A stretch of 64,000 bases of DNA from Anomaloglossus baeobatrachus (Eukaryota > Chordata > Amphibia > Anura > Aromobatidae), in the NCBI RefSeq assembly GCF_048569485.1, contig NC_134357.1, forward strand, positions 336,650,742 through 336,714,741, given 5' to 3'. A program made the translations under genes and the position numbers. Below, piece by piece: positions 47,012-62,702 of this stretch. The notes below the pieces were generated by a model that saw only the letters and a program-made list of their open reading frames with translations, did not search any database and was not told the origin of the DNA. Position 1 is the first letter of the stretch. Every line of letters begins with the position of its first letter.

Positions 47012-47649
47012 GGCCTCTTTCACACGTCTGTGAAAATCACACACGTTTTTCACAGACGTGTAAAAGGTGCGTATTGCCCTCGTTGCGCCGTGTGTATGGC
47101 ACACGTGTGTTCTCCATGTGTTATCCGTGATAACACACGGAGAATGGGAACTTTCTGCTCACCTGTCCCTGGCGTCGCTGTCCGTGGTGCTGATCTACGG
47201 TCTCCGGTCCTGCCGACTCCCTGCTGCTGCTGCTTCCGGCTGCAGTGAAGTAAATATTCAATGAACATAATGTGTGGCGGTCGGAAGCAGGTGCCAGCAG
47301 CGGCAGAGACAGGAGGGCTGGAGAAGGTGAGTAAAGATTTGTTTTTTTTCTCACAAACACATGTCTTTTCTCCCGTGCGTGTCACACGGAACACATCCGT
47401 GTGGTTCGTTTGCATTACGTGTGACACGTTTGCGTTCCGTGTGACACCCGCGATGCCAGAGAGAAAACGGACATGTTGCAGTGAGAAATACACGGACACA
47501 CAGAAGTACGGAATGGACACACGTTCCATGAGAAAATATTTATGTGTGTCCGAAAGCATAGGAATCCATAGGTCTACGTGTGTACGTGTCTCCGGTATGT
47601 GAGAAAACTGCCAAACACGTACCAGAGGCACGTACGTGTGAAAGAGGCC
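47012..47649. mobile_element. Harbinger-like MITE, 638 bp, TTA duplication
   Basis: Starts GGCCTCTTTCACACGTCTGT and ends CGTACGTGTGAAAGAGGCC, flanked by TTA at 47,009-47,011 and 47,650-47,652. It is rich in ACACGTGTG- and GTGTGACACG-type words. The 193-residue open frame on the minus strand is a palindrome artefact. Confidence 0.8.
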
Positions 47650-48059
47650 TTAGGCTGAGCCACAATTTTTTTGTTCTATGCGTGTGTAAATAACAAAAGG
47701 GATGTGGTGCTAGTTACATTCTATTGGGTCCTGAGGGTTGTACTTTAAAGGAGTTGTCCCTCCAACAAAGGTGTTTTTAATTAATAGATCTTGGAATAAT
47801 AAGTTCCACAATGTGTTAAAAATGTCCCTATGCTGAAATAATGTTATAAATGTACCCCTGCTATGTACTAGTATTTGCTGTGTCCGACAATGCCGAGCTG
47901 CTCCGGCTTCTGCTTGGCACATACCACAGCTCCTAGCCAGTTGAGGAAGAATAGGTCACTTATGGTAAGTGGGTATACAGACAATACAGCAATCACAGCA
48001 GTTTGATTTTGTGAGGGAACACATTTCCTTGCCCATTTTATCACTGGAGTGTTTCTGTC

Positions 48060-48560
48060 ACATCACCAGTCTGTGGGGAGGATGGGTGCATTCCCAGTAT
48101 GGAGAGCAAGAAATGGCATGCATGAGGAACCAGTATAAGAGGGGGTAATGTATGTGTACACGGTATAGGGAGCGAATGGAATGGGTGTGGACACAGTATG
48201 GGGAGCGATGGGTATGTGTGAGGAGACAGTATGGCGAGGGAGCGGGTAAATATGTGAGAAGACAGTACAATTAGTTGGGTGGATTTGAGAGGAGACACTA
48301 GGAAGGAGGGGTGGAAATATATGAGGAGCCTTTTGAGGGGAACAGTGTGAGGAGACAGTATGGGGGAAGAAAAGTATGAGGGGGCACAGAATAGAAACTG
48401 GAGAGTGTATATGGGAGGGCAACACAGAGAGGGAATATCAGAGAGTACAGACAGTATTCCGAGCTGAAGGAGTGGGATGAGGGGACACAGTAGAAAGACT
48501 GGGCAGTATAAGGGGACATAGTTTAGAGGATAGTGAGAAGAGGGGGGCTCAGTAAGGAAA
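48060..48560. repeat. Degenerate minisatellite in a PTPRT intron
   Basis: Imperfect tandem units containing GAGGAGACAGTATGGGGAG run for about 500 bp. They produce a spurious minus-strand frame rich in Pro, Ser, His and Thr. Confidence 0.75.
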
Positions 48561-50497
48561 GGACAGGGCAATGTGGAGAGCATGTACCAAAGAGGGACAG
48601 TATGTGGATTATATATTGTGCAGGGAACAGAGTTAGGGGCAATTATTTATTCAGGGGCTCAGTGTAGGGCACATATCTATATTCAAGAGCCTTATAATCA
48701 TTCTACTATTTATACAGGGGACTGCATAGCGAGTGCGGTCACAACAGAACTGCAGTCCACCCATAAAATCAACTCACTGGTCTCCTGTGAAGCATGCACC
48801 TCGTATTCTTCTGGGTGTGGAGTTGATTTTGGGGGTGGTTTACAGTTCCGTTGTGACCGTGCGTGCTTCCACAGTCACAATGAGAGCAGAGGATGTGAGG
48901 GTACATTCGCCACCCTCACATAGCATGTACTGCAGTCTGCTGAAAGAAGACAGTGTTCACAAAGATGGCGATAGCTCTATGCGCAGGCACCGTCGGCGTC
49001 TTAGTGAAGACTTTTATGCAATACTTCCAAATGATAGTGCACAGGCCCCGGAATTAACTTGTATAACGGCGACAGGGGGAGGAAAGCCAGGCAGACAGAT
49101 GGGGCGGGAATAGACAGCAAGACCCAATCCACATATTCCGGCCCCTGTTGCACCTGTCAATCAAATAGCAGTGCATTGCAGGAACTTTACTTGCACATAT
49201 TTCTGAAATAAAACAGTGAAATTCAGAACAAAAGCTATGCTTACCTTCAGCATCCTTGAGCTAGTATAGCACTGGCTTTACGTTATATATGAAAATCCTG
49301 CTGGTTGGTTGCCTTGAAGGACCAGTTTAGAATTTACATATATAACAAATCCAGATACAAAGTTGAGAAATATTCTAAATAAACTGCACTACTTATCTTT
49401 TACAGAGATACAAGACTGTATTATTGTCTAGATGTGTGTCCACAATTTTTTCAACAGTCATCGCTGTCTCATTTTATTTCTACACTGCTTCTAATAACAG
49501 TAATCAAAAACTAATATAAACTCAGGACCAGTGTATGATAAGTTATGGAATAAATTGTAAGGCTGGGAATATATTTTTATGAAGATTACAATTAGAATAT
49601 GAGTACTAAAATTATGTTTTTAATGACGATATTTAAAGGATCAATCTTGACATGACAGAATCCATTGAGACAAATTAGTAGAAAAAGATTTCGAAAACCA
49701 ATACCAAATTTCACTGAGTAAATGCAGAACTGTTTCAGCACCAAGGACAGTACTCATCAAATGTCAATGAGTGCTGTTATGGGATAGAAATGTGTAATGA
49801 TGAAGAATGATGAAAGGATAGTGCAATATTTCATTTTGTGTGGTGGACACTTCTCTAAAGCAATTCATGGCAAATTTATGCCTTCCAGTAAGAACATAGT
49901 ACATCACATACAGTTTTGGGTGTTTCTGGAAATGAACGGAAGAGTTTGTGAAATAAGTGTTGAAGGACTTCTTGGTGAATCTCAATTGCTCACATCTAGA
50001 ACTTCAGTAAAAGTGTAAATTCAGATTCAGTAGATGGAAAATCTCTCGAAACAATTTTTATATTAATATTATGTAGCCTTTAGAAAAATGCTAAGCATAG
50101 ACATATACGAAGGGAAACAAAATAGACTAAATAGCGTAATCTGCTTTGCCTCGTACTAGTATTAAAGGGTTTGTCCACTGTTATGGGCATTTGTTTTTTA
50201 ATCAAATTGATTGTATTTGGGATTTAAAAATCATTTTTTGCAATTGAGTTTCATTAAAAAGTCTGTACCATTTGGCCAAATAAGCTTCTGTTTCCCTGCA
50301 CATTTACCTTTAACGAGGGCTGTTGTCATAAATTAGGGAGGAGCTGAGAAAAAGACAGGTAAAATATCTATGAACATTCCCATTGAACCGTAAGAACTCA
50401 TTCTACAGCCAGTAATAGGCTATAGAAGGGAAGCAGTGCAAAATTTTTAATGAAATCCAATTTCAAAAATGATTTTTTAGTCCCAAGTACGTATGCA
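48561..50497. other. PTPRT intron, no gene seen
   Basis: About 1.9 kb. TTAAAGGGTTTGTCCACTG at about 50,163 is an unpaired TTAA-class left end. The other frames lack motifs. Confidence 0.4.
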
Positions 50498-50745
50498 GTG
50501 ATTGAAGTAAGCATTGAACACATCACCAATTTTCTAGGTAAATACATTTCTAAAGGAGCTATTGACATACATTTCTCACCAGATGTCGGTAACAACCTAC
50601 CAATCAACACAGGAAAAGAAATTAAATTATAGATGTCCATAAATTAAGCTATGTGTAATAATGAGAAATGACACAGGGAAAAAGTATGAAAGACATGAAG
50701 AAAGAGAAGTGCAAAAAGCCATGGAAAGTCATGACACTTGCTGAA
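50498..50745 (+). mobile_element. Tc1-like terminal fragment
   Basis: AAGCATTGAACACATCACCA followed by ATTTTCTAGG, then TTATAGATGTCCATAAATTA, match 30,610-30,840 of the Tc1-like element split by an LTR. Only the left end is present. Confidence 0.65.
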
Positions 50746-50756
50746 GTATATCAGTA

Positions 50757-51313
50757 AGGCTATGTTCCCATTTCCGTTGTTTAGGATCAGTCACAATCCG
50801 CCGCTCTGATAAACAACGCAATCCGTTTGGGGATTACGCTGATTCCCATAGACTTGTATGAGTGGCGGATTGTGACTGATGATCCCTGCGTTGCTTCCGC
50901 CGTGCGGCGCATCATACGTGTACTGACTGACCGTCGGGCGGGAGGGACGCAGCATGCAATGTTTTTTCTTGCGACAAAAAAATGCACCCCGAAGGATTCC
51001 GTTGGAAGTCTATGGTGCAGGATTCTGTTTTCCTGTGTCACACGACAGATTCCAGTGCAGGAATCCATCATGTTTTACTGAGCATGCCCAGCAGAACGTC
51101 CAAAATTATGTAAAATCAGTTTCTCTCTCTTTCTCTTTCTCTCTCTCCTTCCCACCCCCATGCAGGTTTTAAACTGAAATCATTGCACCAATGGAATCCA
51201 TTCTTTGTGAACAATTACATGCATTTCTTGTCACACGTTGTACAATGCATCAGTCCCATGCGTCAAGCAACGCATGCAGCTGATGCAAAACAACGGAAAT
51301 GTGAAAATAGCCC
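50757..51313. mobile_element. MITE with GGCTATGTTCCCATTTCC ends
   Basis: Starts GGCTATGTTCCCATTTCCGT after TAA and ends GGAAATGTGAAAATAGCCCA. Interior inverted words GGCGGATTGTGACTGATGA and CAGTCACAATCCGCC. A CTCTTTCTCTTTCTCTCTC tract is near its right side. Confidence 0.6.
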
Positions 51314-52457
<1,144 letters not shown>

Positions 52458-52515
52458 TCAGTTTTCTATTCCTAACGGGAATTGTTGCTAGCCTAATTGT
52501 ATCCAATTTTCTTAC

Positions 52516-52641
52516 CCGTGCCATATTACAGATCCGGAATATCCGACTAATGGTATCCTCATCAATATCTGCTGATACAAACTCCACCTGCACTGGACCG
52601 TAGCAACATGACGTCTTCTCTGGCCAGTACTGGAGACACAG
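52516..52641 (-). CDS. PTPRT: PTPRT exon: D2 domain, third segment
   Basis: A 42-residue exon reading [20 protein letters not shown] and then [22 protein letters not shown]. The YWPE segment is the D2 counterpart of the KYWPD motif of PTP domains. The acceptor is CTACTAG before 52,641 and the donor CGG|GTAAGA after 52,516; both are phase 0. The intron to the next exon is only 79 bp, in sharp contrast to the 9.3-kb and 11.6-kb introns around this pair. Confidence 0.93.
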
Positions 52642-53838
52642 CTAGTAGAGGAACTGACACTTAGACAATGTTTGTAAGAATGCATAGCAAAGTGAGAGCA
52701 TGCAGCGTTATATAGAAACACGCTGGGTGAAACAAAAACACTGATAGAATAACAAAAGAATTGAAAAATAATATGATTCAGGGCTATAATCAGCAATCAT
52801 AGAATCAGACCAACATGCAGAGTAGTATAATCACACAGAGAGAGAAATAACAGTGAGATGAAATGACATGCATAGATGTGGGATGGGCAGCTGTTCATTG
52901 AGAGGGGAAATATGTCCCCCGCAGGTACAGAAGTAGAAAAGCTAGACTAAAAAAATGAAAAGAAAACAAGTTTTAACTAAAACAGAATATGTTCGTGAAA
53001 CAAAAACCTGTCAATCTTCAATTGTTATTGAAATTTTCATTCAGCTTTGTGTTTCCCGTCATGATGAAGCCTCAGCAGAAAATCAGAGTATTATTGGATT
53101 ACAAACGTTTTGCCTTGTACCTCTATGTGCCACATAAAAAAGCGATAAATATTAAAAATGTTAGCCCTACTGTATACCAGCCATGATTTGTCTCATCTAG
53201 TATGGCATAATGGATGTCATGAAGAGGAATTCTGACTTGAGAACCCTCTCTATGACCAGGACTGAGGTCTGTTGTAAAGAGAATGTCCCACTCCGACAGA
53301 CTCAATGTGACCATATTAAATGGTCACCCAACTCTATGGATGCCATATACCATTAAAAGAGTGCTTCCCGAAATGATATCAGTTTATCGTAACTAACTTT
53401 TAGTATATGCCACTGATGGGTATGCATCTTCCCACTTGAACCCCAATGATCTTCAAAATGAAATGGCACATGAAGGTTCCTCTCCTGCCCAATGAAGCCC
53501 CCACTGTGTAAAGGAACTGCAGCACAGCCCCATTCTCTTATATAGAGGTGGGACCCAGTTCCATTCTGTATCATTCTGCACAGTAAAAATGGCAAAGATG
53601 TTGATTACCAAATGGCTTTAGCATTGACGGGAATCTTAGAAGTCGGAACCTCCAGTGCTAGATTTCCCATTAGGCACAGTAGGCACTGTGCCTAGGGACC
53701 TACAAATTTTTTAGGGCCTACGAACTGTAGAAAAGAAATATCCTGACATATCCAAGTCTGATGAATACATGTTGACTAACATACGTGACTTGAGTTTAAT
53801 TTCATGTCTTGACATGGTCTTGTCTGTGAGGAAACTAA

Positions 53839-54004
53839 AGGCCCCGTCACACACAGAGCTAAATCTTTGGCAGATCTGTGGTTGCAGTGAAATTATGGCC
53901 ATATTGTTCCATTTGTACACAGCCACAAACCTGGCACTGATTGTCCACAATTTCACTGCAACCACAGATCTGCCGCAGATTTATCTCTGTGTGTGACGGG
54001 GCCT
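53839..54004. mobile_element. Harbinger-like MITE (family B), 166 bp, TAA duplication
   Basis: Starts AGGCCCCGTCACACACAGAG and ends CTCTGTGTGTGACGGGGCCT, almost perfectly palindromic over its length. TAA on both sides (53,836-53,838; 54,005-54,007). It is inserted into the hAT transposase remnant. It is the short relative of the minisatellite-bearing copy at 27,526. Confidence 0.9.
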
Positions 54005-55008
54005 TAAATGTATCACATAATTCACTGTGTGCCAAACGCCTTTTCCTTATCTCTGTCATTAGTACGTCAACGATAGTATAAAATGCTTGGACTCGAAAAG
54101 TGTCCCTTGCAGTTATTTCCTTTTCTGTTTCTCCTTCAAACAAGATATTTATTTTGCATTTTCTGTCTAAGCTTTGTTTATACTCTGCATTTGGAAGAAG
54201 CTCTTTTGCAGAATTTTCAATCTCATTGAACTGTTCTTCACTTCAAATATTAGCCAAGTATTGCAAAAGTCCATCATATAAGTTAGCGATTATGCATAAC
54301 TCTATTCCAGGTTCTTGAACTGCTTTGCTTACCAAGAGGATGTTCTTTAAAGGGAACCTGTCACCACTTATTTGGCGTATAAGCTGCCGCCACCACCACC
54401 GGTCTCTTATATCCAGCATTCTAACATGCTGTATATAAGAGCCCAGGCCAGGGCTAGAACATAAAAAACATTTTATAATACTTACCTAACAGTCGCACGG
54501 TTGGCCATATGGGCGTCTCTGTTCTCCGGTGCCAGCGCCACCTCTTTTGGCCATCTTTGTTCTCCTTCTTCTCTAGCCGCGGTGCATGACTCATCCGACG
54601 TCATCCACACTCGCCGGCATTCAGGTCCTGAGCAGGTGTACTTTGATCTGCTCTGAGCAGGGCAGATCAAAGTATAGTAGTGCGCCTGCGCAGGACCGGT
54701 GAGTGTGTATGTCGTAGACGCGTCATGCTGCACACAGGCTTCAGAAAGAGGATGAAGATGGCCGAAAGAGGAGGCGCCGACACCGGAGAACGGAGACGCC
54801 AATATGGCCAACCGCGCGACTGTTAGGTAAGTATTATAAAGTGTTTTTTATGTTCTCACAGCAGCCTGGGCTCTTATATATAGCATGTTATTTATTTATT
54901 TAATCGTATGAACGTATATCTTACCATCATATAAACACCAGACAATAGACAGTGATTGAAAAATATCAAAAGGATAAAAATCAAATTTGAATATCAAGAT
55001 TTTCTATA

Positions 55009-56602
<1,594 letters not shown>

Positions 56603-58232
56603 TATATGCAATAGCGTTATCATTTACAATATAGAAATCCTTCTTGTCACCATGGTAGGATCTCAGGGGGCACTCCTCAACAATGTGCTGGATAGTTTGA
56701 CGATCTGCTCCACAGTCACAGGTCGGAGAGTCATATTTTCCCCACTTATACATAAAATCTGCACAGACGCCAAAGTTTGTTCTGATACGATTTAGAGTAA
56801 CCCATGTTTTCCTTGGTAGATTGAAGCCTGGTGGAGGGTTTTGTAAATTAGGGAACATTTGGGGATCACCGTCTACTACATTGACCCAAAGTTCTCGCCA
56901 TTTCTCCTCTAAATTGAAGTCTTGTTCATGCAAGGTGATTGCAGTTCGGATGGGTGGATGTCTTGATTTCAATCGTTGTATTGTAACATCTCTGATATTT
57001 TGGTGTATTGGAAGTTTTTCATTATTCCCTACTTTAGTGTATTCTTTAAGTAGGAGCTTTTGTCTTGGAGGATGGAGGAAGCAGAGGATGTTCTTACAAA
57101 AGATCTTAGTGTAATGGGAAAGTACTTCCGACAATGGAGATTAAAACCTAACCCATCAAAAACGGAAGTTTGTTGCTTTCATTTACACAATGCAAGTGCC
57201 AAGACTGAACTTAAAGTACAATTTGAAGGCCTATCTGTTAAACACAATTTCAATCCTAAGTACTTAGGTGTAAACCTTGATAGAAGTCTAACTTTAAAAT
57301 CCCATCTGGATAAATTGGCACAGAAACTGAAAGCACGTAATAATATTATTCAGAAACTTTGTGGATCCTCCTGGGGCTCGGCAACATCTGTTTTGAGAAC
57401 ATCTACTCTTGCCCTGGTGTACTCTGCTGCAGAATACTGTGCTCCAGCATGGTTAAATAGCTGTCATGTAAACTTAATTGACACTCAGCTGAACAACTCT
57501 TTGCGTATAATATCTGGTGCTATTAGACCTACACCTGTTCACTGGTTACCTGTGCTGAGTCATATCGCACCCGCAAATCTAACAAGACAAAAGCTCCTAT
57601 AGCATGTTGGAATGCTGTATATAAGAGCCCAGTGGTGGTGGCCGCAGCTTATAGGCCAAAAAAGTGGAGACAGGTTCCCATTAAGATATCTTCCCAAATG
57701 AAGGTAAAAACCATTTCAAATCTGTTCAAATGTGTTAGTAAAGCATTGAGTTCATGAACAACTGCTGGTTTTTGTCCTTCACTGTCAACAATATGAACTA
57801 ATACTGTGCGGATATCAATGACGTTTCTTTTCAGTGTTCTAACAGCCTCATAATGTGAAGACCACCTTGTGTCTGATAACTGTTTAACTGAAATTGTATT
57901 TTCAAATGTTTTAAGTCTAGACCATCTTTGTGGTGAAGCTGCAAAAAAAGGAATATAGTGCTTGTAATATGCCAAAAAAATGAACAGCAGCCAAACAGCT
58001 GTTATTCCCATTAAATTACTGTTTCCAATGGAATATGGAAACTTTCCATACATTTTGTATTTAGGTTGGTGTGCCTACGAAGACCTAAATCCGGCCCTGG
58101 GAACCTACACTAATGATATGGAATATCTTGCAATATGCTACAACATTACAGAATGGGAATACTGTAGGTTTGCACAATTATCTCCTACAAATAAAGATTG
58201 CTCCAAAAATTGGGTTGTGTAGTCTCTTCTAA

Positions 58233-58868
58233 CCCTCCGTCACATACAATAGGCCTGACAGGCACATCTCTTTCACTTTCATTTCTCCTTCCTCACCAGA
58301 TTGTGAGGAAATCCCCTCCCTCCAGGTAGTCTCCTGTCTCTAGCAGCTCTGTGAAACCTCATACCACAGTTGGATTGCAGAGCTTCAGGAGGACAGATAT
58401 AACTGCGCTAATCTCTCAGGCTCATTGTATGTGAACACGTCACACTCAATAAGGTTGGTATTTTATGTTTTTATTCATCACATGATCTGCAAGTGTAATT
58501 TTTCTGGGGAAACTTCAGGATCTAATTCTGATTGAATATGTGTTTAATAGTACTTAAGGTACCTTAAAATTAAGTTTGTTTCCATAAATTTTCTTTGTAG
58601 AGTTTTTTGACAGAGTCGAACTGGGGACTATTTGGCGGAGGTTTTGAAATGTTTGTATTTCAGAGTTATTAGTTTTATGTTAAGTAAATGGGTTTTTTTT
58701 GCACCTGATTATGTGTAGTCTCTTTTATTACATACCTATGAAGGTCACTGATCACTTTTAGAGCACTGAAATTGCAAACATTAGATATTATAGGTATTTT
58801 TTTAGCCTGCGCCTGACAGTCACATTGTATGTAAACTCGTTAGAACCGATATTGTATGTGACGGAGGG
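58233..58868. mobile_element. piggyBac-like MITE, 636 bp
   Basis: Starts CCCTCCGTCACATACAATAG and ends CGATATTGTATGTGACGGAGGG. Right flank TTAA, left flank CTAA (one change from TTAA). CCC...GGG ends next to TTAA fit the piggyBac class. It has no transposase. It begins only 134 bp after the hAT fossil ends. Confidence 0.7.
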
Positions 58869-58872
58869 TTAA

Positions 58873-60241
58873 ATATTATTGCATGATGTCATTGAATGGA
58901 TGCTAGCTTATATTCACCCTCCTGGCCTAGTGCTGCTTATACAGCTGCAGTGTATTTATTAAGGAGCCTTCAGCCTGGAGTTCAATTTTGTTAGGAATGG
59001 GCAAACACAAGTGACCTTTTTTCAAAGTAACTCTGCAAATATTTGTTCTTGCGTCTCCCTTTAAATTTGACTTTCCACTATCATATATCCGCTGGATTAG
59101 ATAACTGTGGCGTCATTTTTTTTGTACTAACCAAGAAACATATTTATATGTCTAACCTTCTATAGAGAATAGTATTTCTGCTTTTCAATAATTCAAATAT
59201 AGAAATCCTGCCAGGTCAAATAAAAATGGCTGTGATTAGTACTAGATGTTGTAGACACTAACTGGGATTGCTTGGTTGACAAGTGTTTAGCTGCTAAATA
59301 ACTTTAGCTTTATGGATTATGTACAGGAAGAAATCTATGTGTAATCACCAATAAATATTTAATATCAATGTTATAAAAATGCCCATTTCCCTTGTGTGAT
59401 ACATTGGGGCTTGTAAAATACAATCCGGTCTATACTATATTGATAAAGTCCTCTGTGTTTCTCCTCCTGGACTAGTGATGTCTCACAGTTTTATTGTTCT
59501 CTACTGGCATCTTTGGTTGTCTCAACACATGTAAAATAAAAAGTTTCTTATTAAAGTGGTTGTACAGGATTAAACCTTTGTTTAAAAAAGAGTTTTGAAC
59601 CTATTCTAAAATTGTGCGTATGTAGACTCAGTCTAATTGGCTTTAATACCACCAAGCTGCGAGACTAGACACAACCTGTGGACAGGTATCCTGCTGTGTC
59701 TGACAGATGGTGGCTATGCTTTTCTAATCCTGCATAATTCAGACTATATATTTGTGGTGTTTTTTTTTAGTGGATTAATATGGTCATTATGGCTAAAGAG
59801 GATGCAAAATATGTATGTTTTGTCATAATTGTGCAATGAATATGCGTATTTTACAATATTTGAACACGACTCTGCCTAGGCTTCTTGCAAAGTTGCGTTA
59901 TAAAATCTTTAGTATCTTGGGCCTCCTGGTACAACCTCTTTTTCAGTTTTACTGAGCAAAAAACTCTGCTAGCGTCCTGACGTGGCAACTCGTGTGGGGT
60001 ACAGAACTGCGTGGCCATCCTAAACATTTTTCCTAGCAGTGAAGTTTGAGGAGTAGCTATCCAGATGGTATTCGGTGAGTTCACCCATTATTCCATCCTG
60101 GGTAAAACAAGTCTGAACTTCACAGAGATGAATCAGTGAGCCAAACTTGGAATTTAGAATTCACTGGCAGCTTACGTGGCCTGAGGGCAAGACTATTAAC
60201 CACTGAAATGCATAACCTCCTAATTAGACCTCTGCATTTCG
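58873..60241. other. PTPRT intron, no gene seen
   Basis: About 1.4 kb, AT-rich. TTAAAGTGGTTGTACAGG at about 59,553 is an unpaired TTAA-class end. Nothing else is recognised. Confidence 0.4.
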
Positions 60242-60245
60242 TTAA

Positions 60246-60676
60246 AGGGGTTGTCCCCTACTAGAACAAGCTCTTTTGATTCCACATGTTTCCCCCAGGG
60301 AAAATAATAAAGAATATAGTCACTTCCCATATCGGTGCCCTTCCAGCGATGTCCGGTATCCTGGTGCTGGGGCTCACATGGGATTGTGATGTCAAGTAAG
60401 CCCTGAGTCCAATCAATGCCTACTTCCTTCTCCCCGCCTTCAGACCAAACAAACAATCAATAGGAAATGAATGCAGCCGCTGCTCTTATTTCCTGTTGAC
60501 TAACTCATTTGGTCTGAAGGCGGGGAGAAAGAACCTGGTGTTGATTGGACGTGGAATTTGCGTGACTTCACAAATCCAAAATGAGCACTGGAACCGCAAT
60601 CCCAAACAGAGTCTTTATTATTTTACCTGGGGGAAACATGTAGACCAAAAAGGGGAACTAGTAGTGGACAATCCCT
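60246..60676. mobile_element. T2-like TTAA MITE, 431 bp, complete
   Basis: TTAAAGGGGTTGTCCCCTAC at the left, and at the right CTAGTAGTGGACAATCCCTTTAA. The arms pair through GGGAAAATAATAAAGA, TCAGACCAAA and CCCCGCCTTC over nearly the whole length. The TTAA duplication is exact (60,242-60,245; 60,677-60,680). Confidence 0.85.
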
Positions 60677-61071
60677 TTAACTGACCAGGTCATTGGTGGT
60701 ACCCTGCAAAGTCATACTTCCAGGGCATCCATCAGCAGTTTTGGACAATGGGAAGGACTGACGGTAACTCATGTCCAGCTTGTAGATGCATAGCCTGGCA
60801 CACAGATAATTGACTGTTCAATTAAAACCCCTTTGTCTGTTTATTCAAGCAGAAAATGAAGGATGCCTACTGGTATCCAGGGAATGCCTAATGTATGTCC
60901 TAACAGTTAATATAACTGGAATATTATGTAAACCCCATTTAGGGCTAGCACTGTTAGTATAAAATCACTGTCTCCAGCCATCAAGACCAGAGAGTGACAG
61001 GGAAAATGCATGAAGAGCCTTTGAGTATAGAATTATCTAGGGCTTTGGCAACACTCTGGAGCCATCATTAA

Positions 61072-61410
61072 AGGGGTTGTCCCCTTTCAGCTGGGCTTAG
61101 GTGACAAGCTCAATTATGTGTAAAATTGCAAACTGAGCTATAGTTACTGTCCCCGATCTAGGATTGCGTCTCTGCTGTTGCCCTTGGTCTCTGTTGAACA
61201 GCTGCAGTGATGATGTCACGTTGACAGGACTGCAGCCAATCACTGAGCTCAGTGATTGGCGTAGCGCTGTTGATGTCATGTTACTGCTGCAGCCGATCAA
61301 TAGTAATGGAAAAGCAGTGCTGGATCTGGGGAGGATAAGTATTCTTTTGTTTGTTATTTTCTACATAATAGAACCTGGAAGATAAAACTAGTTGTAATGG
61401 GACAATCACT
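61072..61410. mobile_element. T2-like TTAA MITE, 339 bp, complete
   Basis: TTAAAGGGGTTGTCCCCTTT at the left and ATGGGACAATCACTTTAA at the right, with TTAA at 61,068-61,071 and 61,411-61,414. Central inverted words GCCAATCACTGAGCTCAGTG and TGATTGGC. Confidence 0.8.
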
Positions 61411-61932
61411 TTAATGAAGTGACTCTGCTCATCCTTGTCCAATCTACACAACAAACTATGACCTACTGTATAGAATACCCTGTTCCACATGAAAATAATC
61501 ATATAACTAATGTACTCAATTATTAATATCAGCTATTCTATAGATCAGAATTTATTGATCTATACCTGTGTTGCAGTTACATAAATATTTTTGGGTTTTT
61601 TTGATGGATGGTATTTCTTTATGTGATTGTTCTACAGTATATGCAATCTACACAACAAAGCTGTATGTGAACTACAGAAAACATGAAACTTTAGGCTAAT
61701 ATATCCGCACTGGTGATCAGTATAAAAATTGTAATATTTCACCAAAAATTTATTTAGCAACAAAAAAATAAAACAGAAGCAAGAATAAAAAAAAGAAAGT
61801 AATAGAAACCTGTTATATTAATATTTTATATTACTGATGATACATTCCCTTTGAAATGAAGAAAACGTAGACACTGATGAAAAGGTTTGAAATGAGAAGA
61901 AGGTTTCATTCTGATTGTGACTGTGACTGTAC

Positions 61933-62064
61933 CTGGGCTGCATCCATTTCATTGAGCATAACAATAGAGGAGCAGTTGTAGTCAAACACCAGCCTCCAGA
62001 AATCCGGCACAGTATTGGGTAACGGGTGCTGAGTAACCAAAAATGCTGCTGGCTTTTTATGGCT
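61933..62064 (-). CDS. PTPRT: PTPRT exon: D2 domain, second segment
   Basis: A 44-residue exon running from [16 protein letters not shown] to [12 protein letters not shown]. It carries the D2 form of the conserved TQGPL (here TQHPLP) and [11 protein letters not shown] motifs. The acceptor is ATTCTAG before 62,064 and the donor is CAG|GTACAG after 61,933; both are phase 0. It is separated from the previous exon by a 464-bp intron and from the next by a 9.3-kb intron packed with transposons. The reading frame is open and continuous with its neighbours. Confidence 0.93.
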
Positions 62065-62528
62065 CTAGAATATAAAACAACAAATAATTTGATTGATGAC
62101 AAAATGCGGAAAAATGAAGGAATTTCCTTCCCATTTTGAGCTTTGCTATCAGTATTAGATGGCAGAAATCTGATTGTTTATGTATCACCATAAAGATGCT
62201 GACAGGCAGTGACATAAGGGAGTGTGCACAGCAGACTGGCTAATACACAGTTTATTCAGCAGTATCTGATCACATAATCTGTCAGTCTTGGGTGTGAGAC
62301 AGGATTATCCTGGAAATATTCCCTTTGCAGCAAGGAGCTGTCAGATCTCCGACACAAGCTGCGAGATCAGGCCACCCCCTGGTGTGTGACAATCAGTAGG
62401 CTTCCTGTGACAGATCAGACTCACAGCTCCGCGTGACAGATAGCGACACTGCTTATAATGGATACCTGCATCTGTATTGAATTAGGTCTCGCTACAAGCT
62501 AATCGCTTCCATATACATATATACGCAC

Positions 62529-62702
62529 ATCCATGAGTGTGGCGTTGATGTAGTTGCTAGTCTCTCCATCCAGTGAGATGAGGAAGGGAAGGCACCGGTC
62601 CAGGGGTAGGACATCCAAAGCCCGGTTTTTGTCATGGTTCCGGGGTAAAAGTCCTATGCTGCAGTCTTCTGGCCTTGCTCGAGGAGTCACAATGTTCAAG
62701 GT
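62529..62702 (-). CDS. PTPRT: PTPRT exon: start of the D2 phosphatase domain
   Basis: First PTPRT exon in the window in transcription order. It encodes 58 residues, from [17 protein letters not shown] to NYINATLMD. This is the linker end and the start of the membrane-distal D2 domain of a type IIB receptor tyrosine phosphatase, which acts at cell contacts and binds homophilically through its ectodomain. Splice sites are clear: a pyrimidine-rich acceptor ending in TAG before 62,702, and a donor GTGCGT after 62,529. Both ends are phase 0. The pTyr-loop region reads [10 protein letters not shown], typical of a D2 domain; an active D1 has a KNRY-type loop. The D1, membrane and ectodomain exons must lie beyond 64,000. 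PTPRT is chosen over PTPRM/K/U because of the later exons. Confidence 0.93.

Noticed and set aside
47050-47631. 193-codon open frame on the minus strand
   Set aside because: It spans a palindromic MITE with TTA duplications; the frame is a by-product of its inverted repeats.
48041-48583. Open frame of 180 codons rich in Pro/Ser/His/Thr on the minus strand
   Set aside because: Produced by a purine/pyrimidine-biased minisatellite; all three frames are open, which is typical of tandem repeats.
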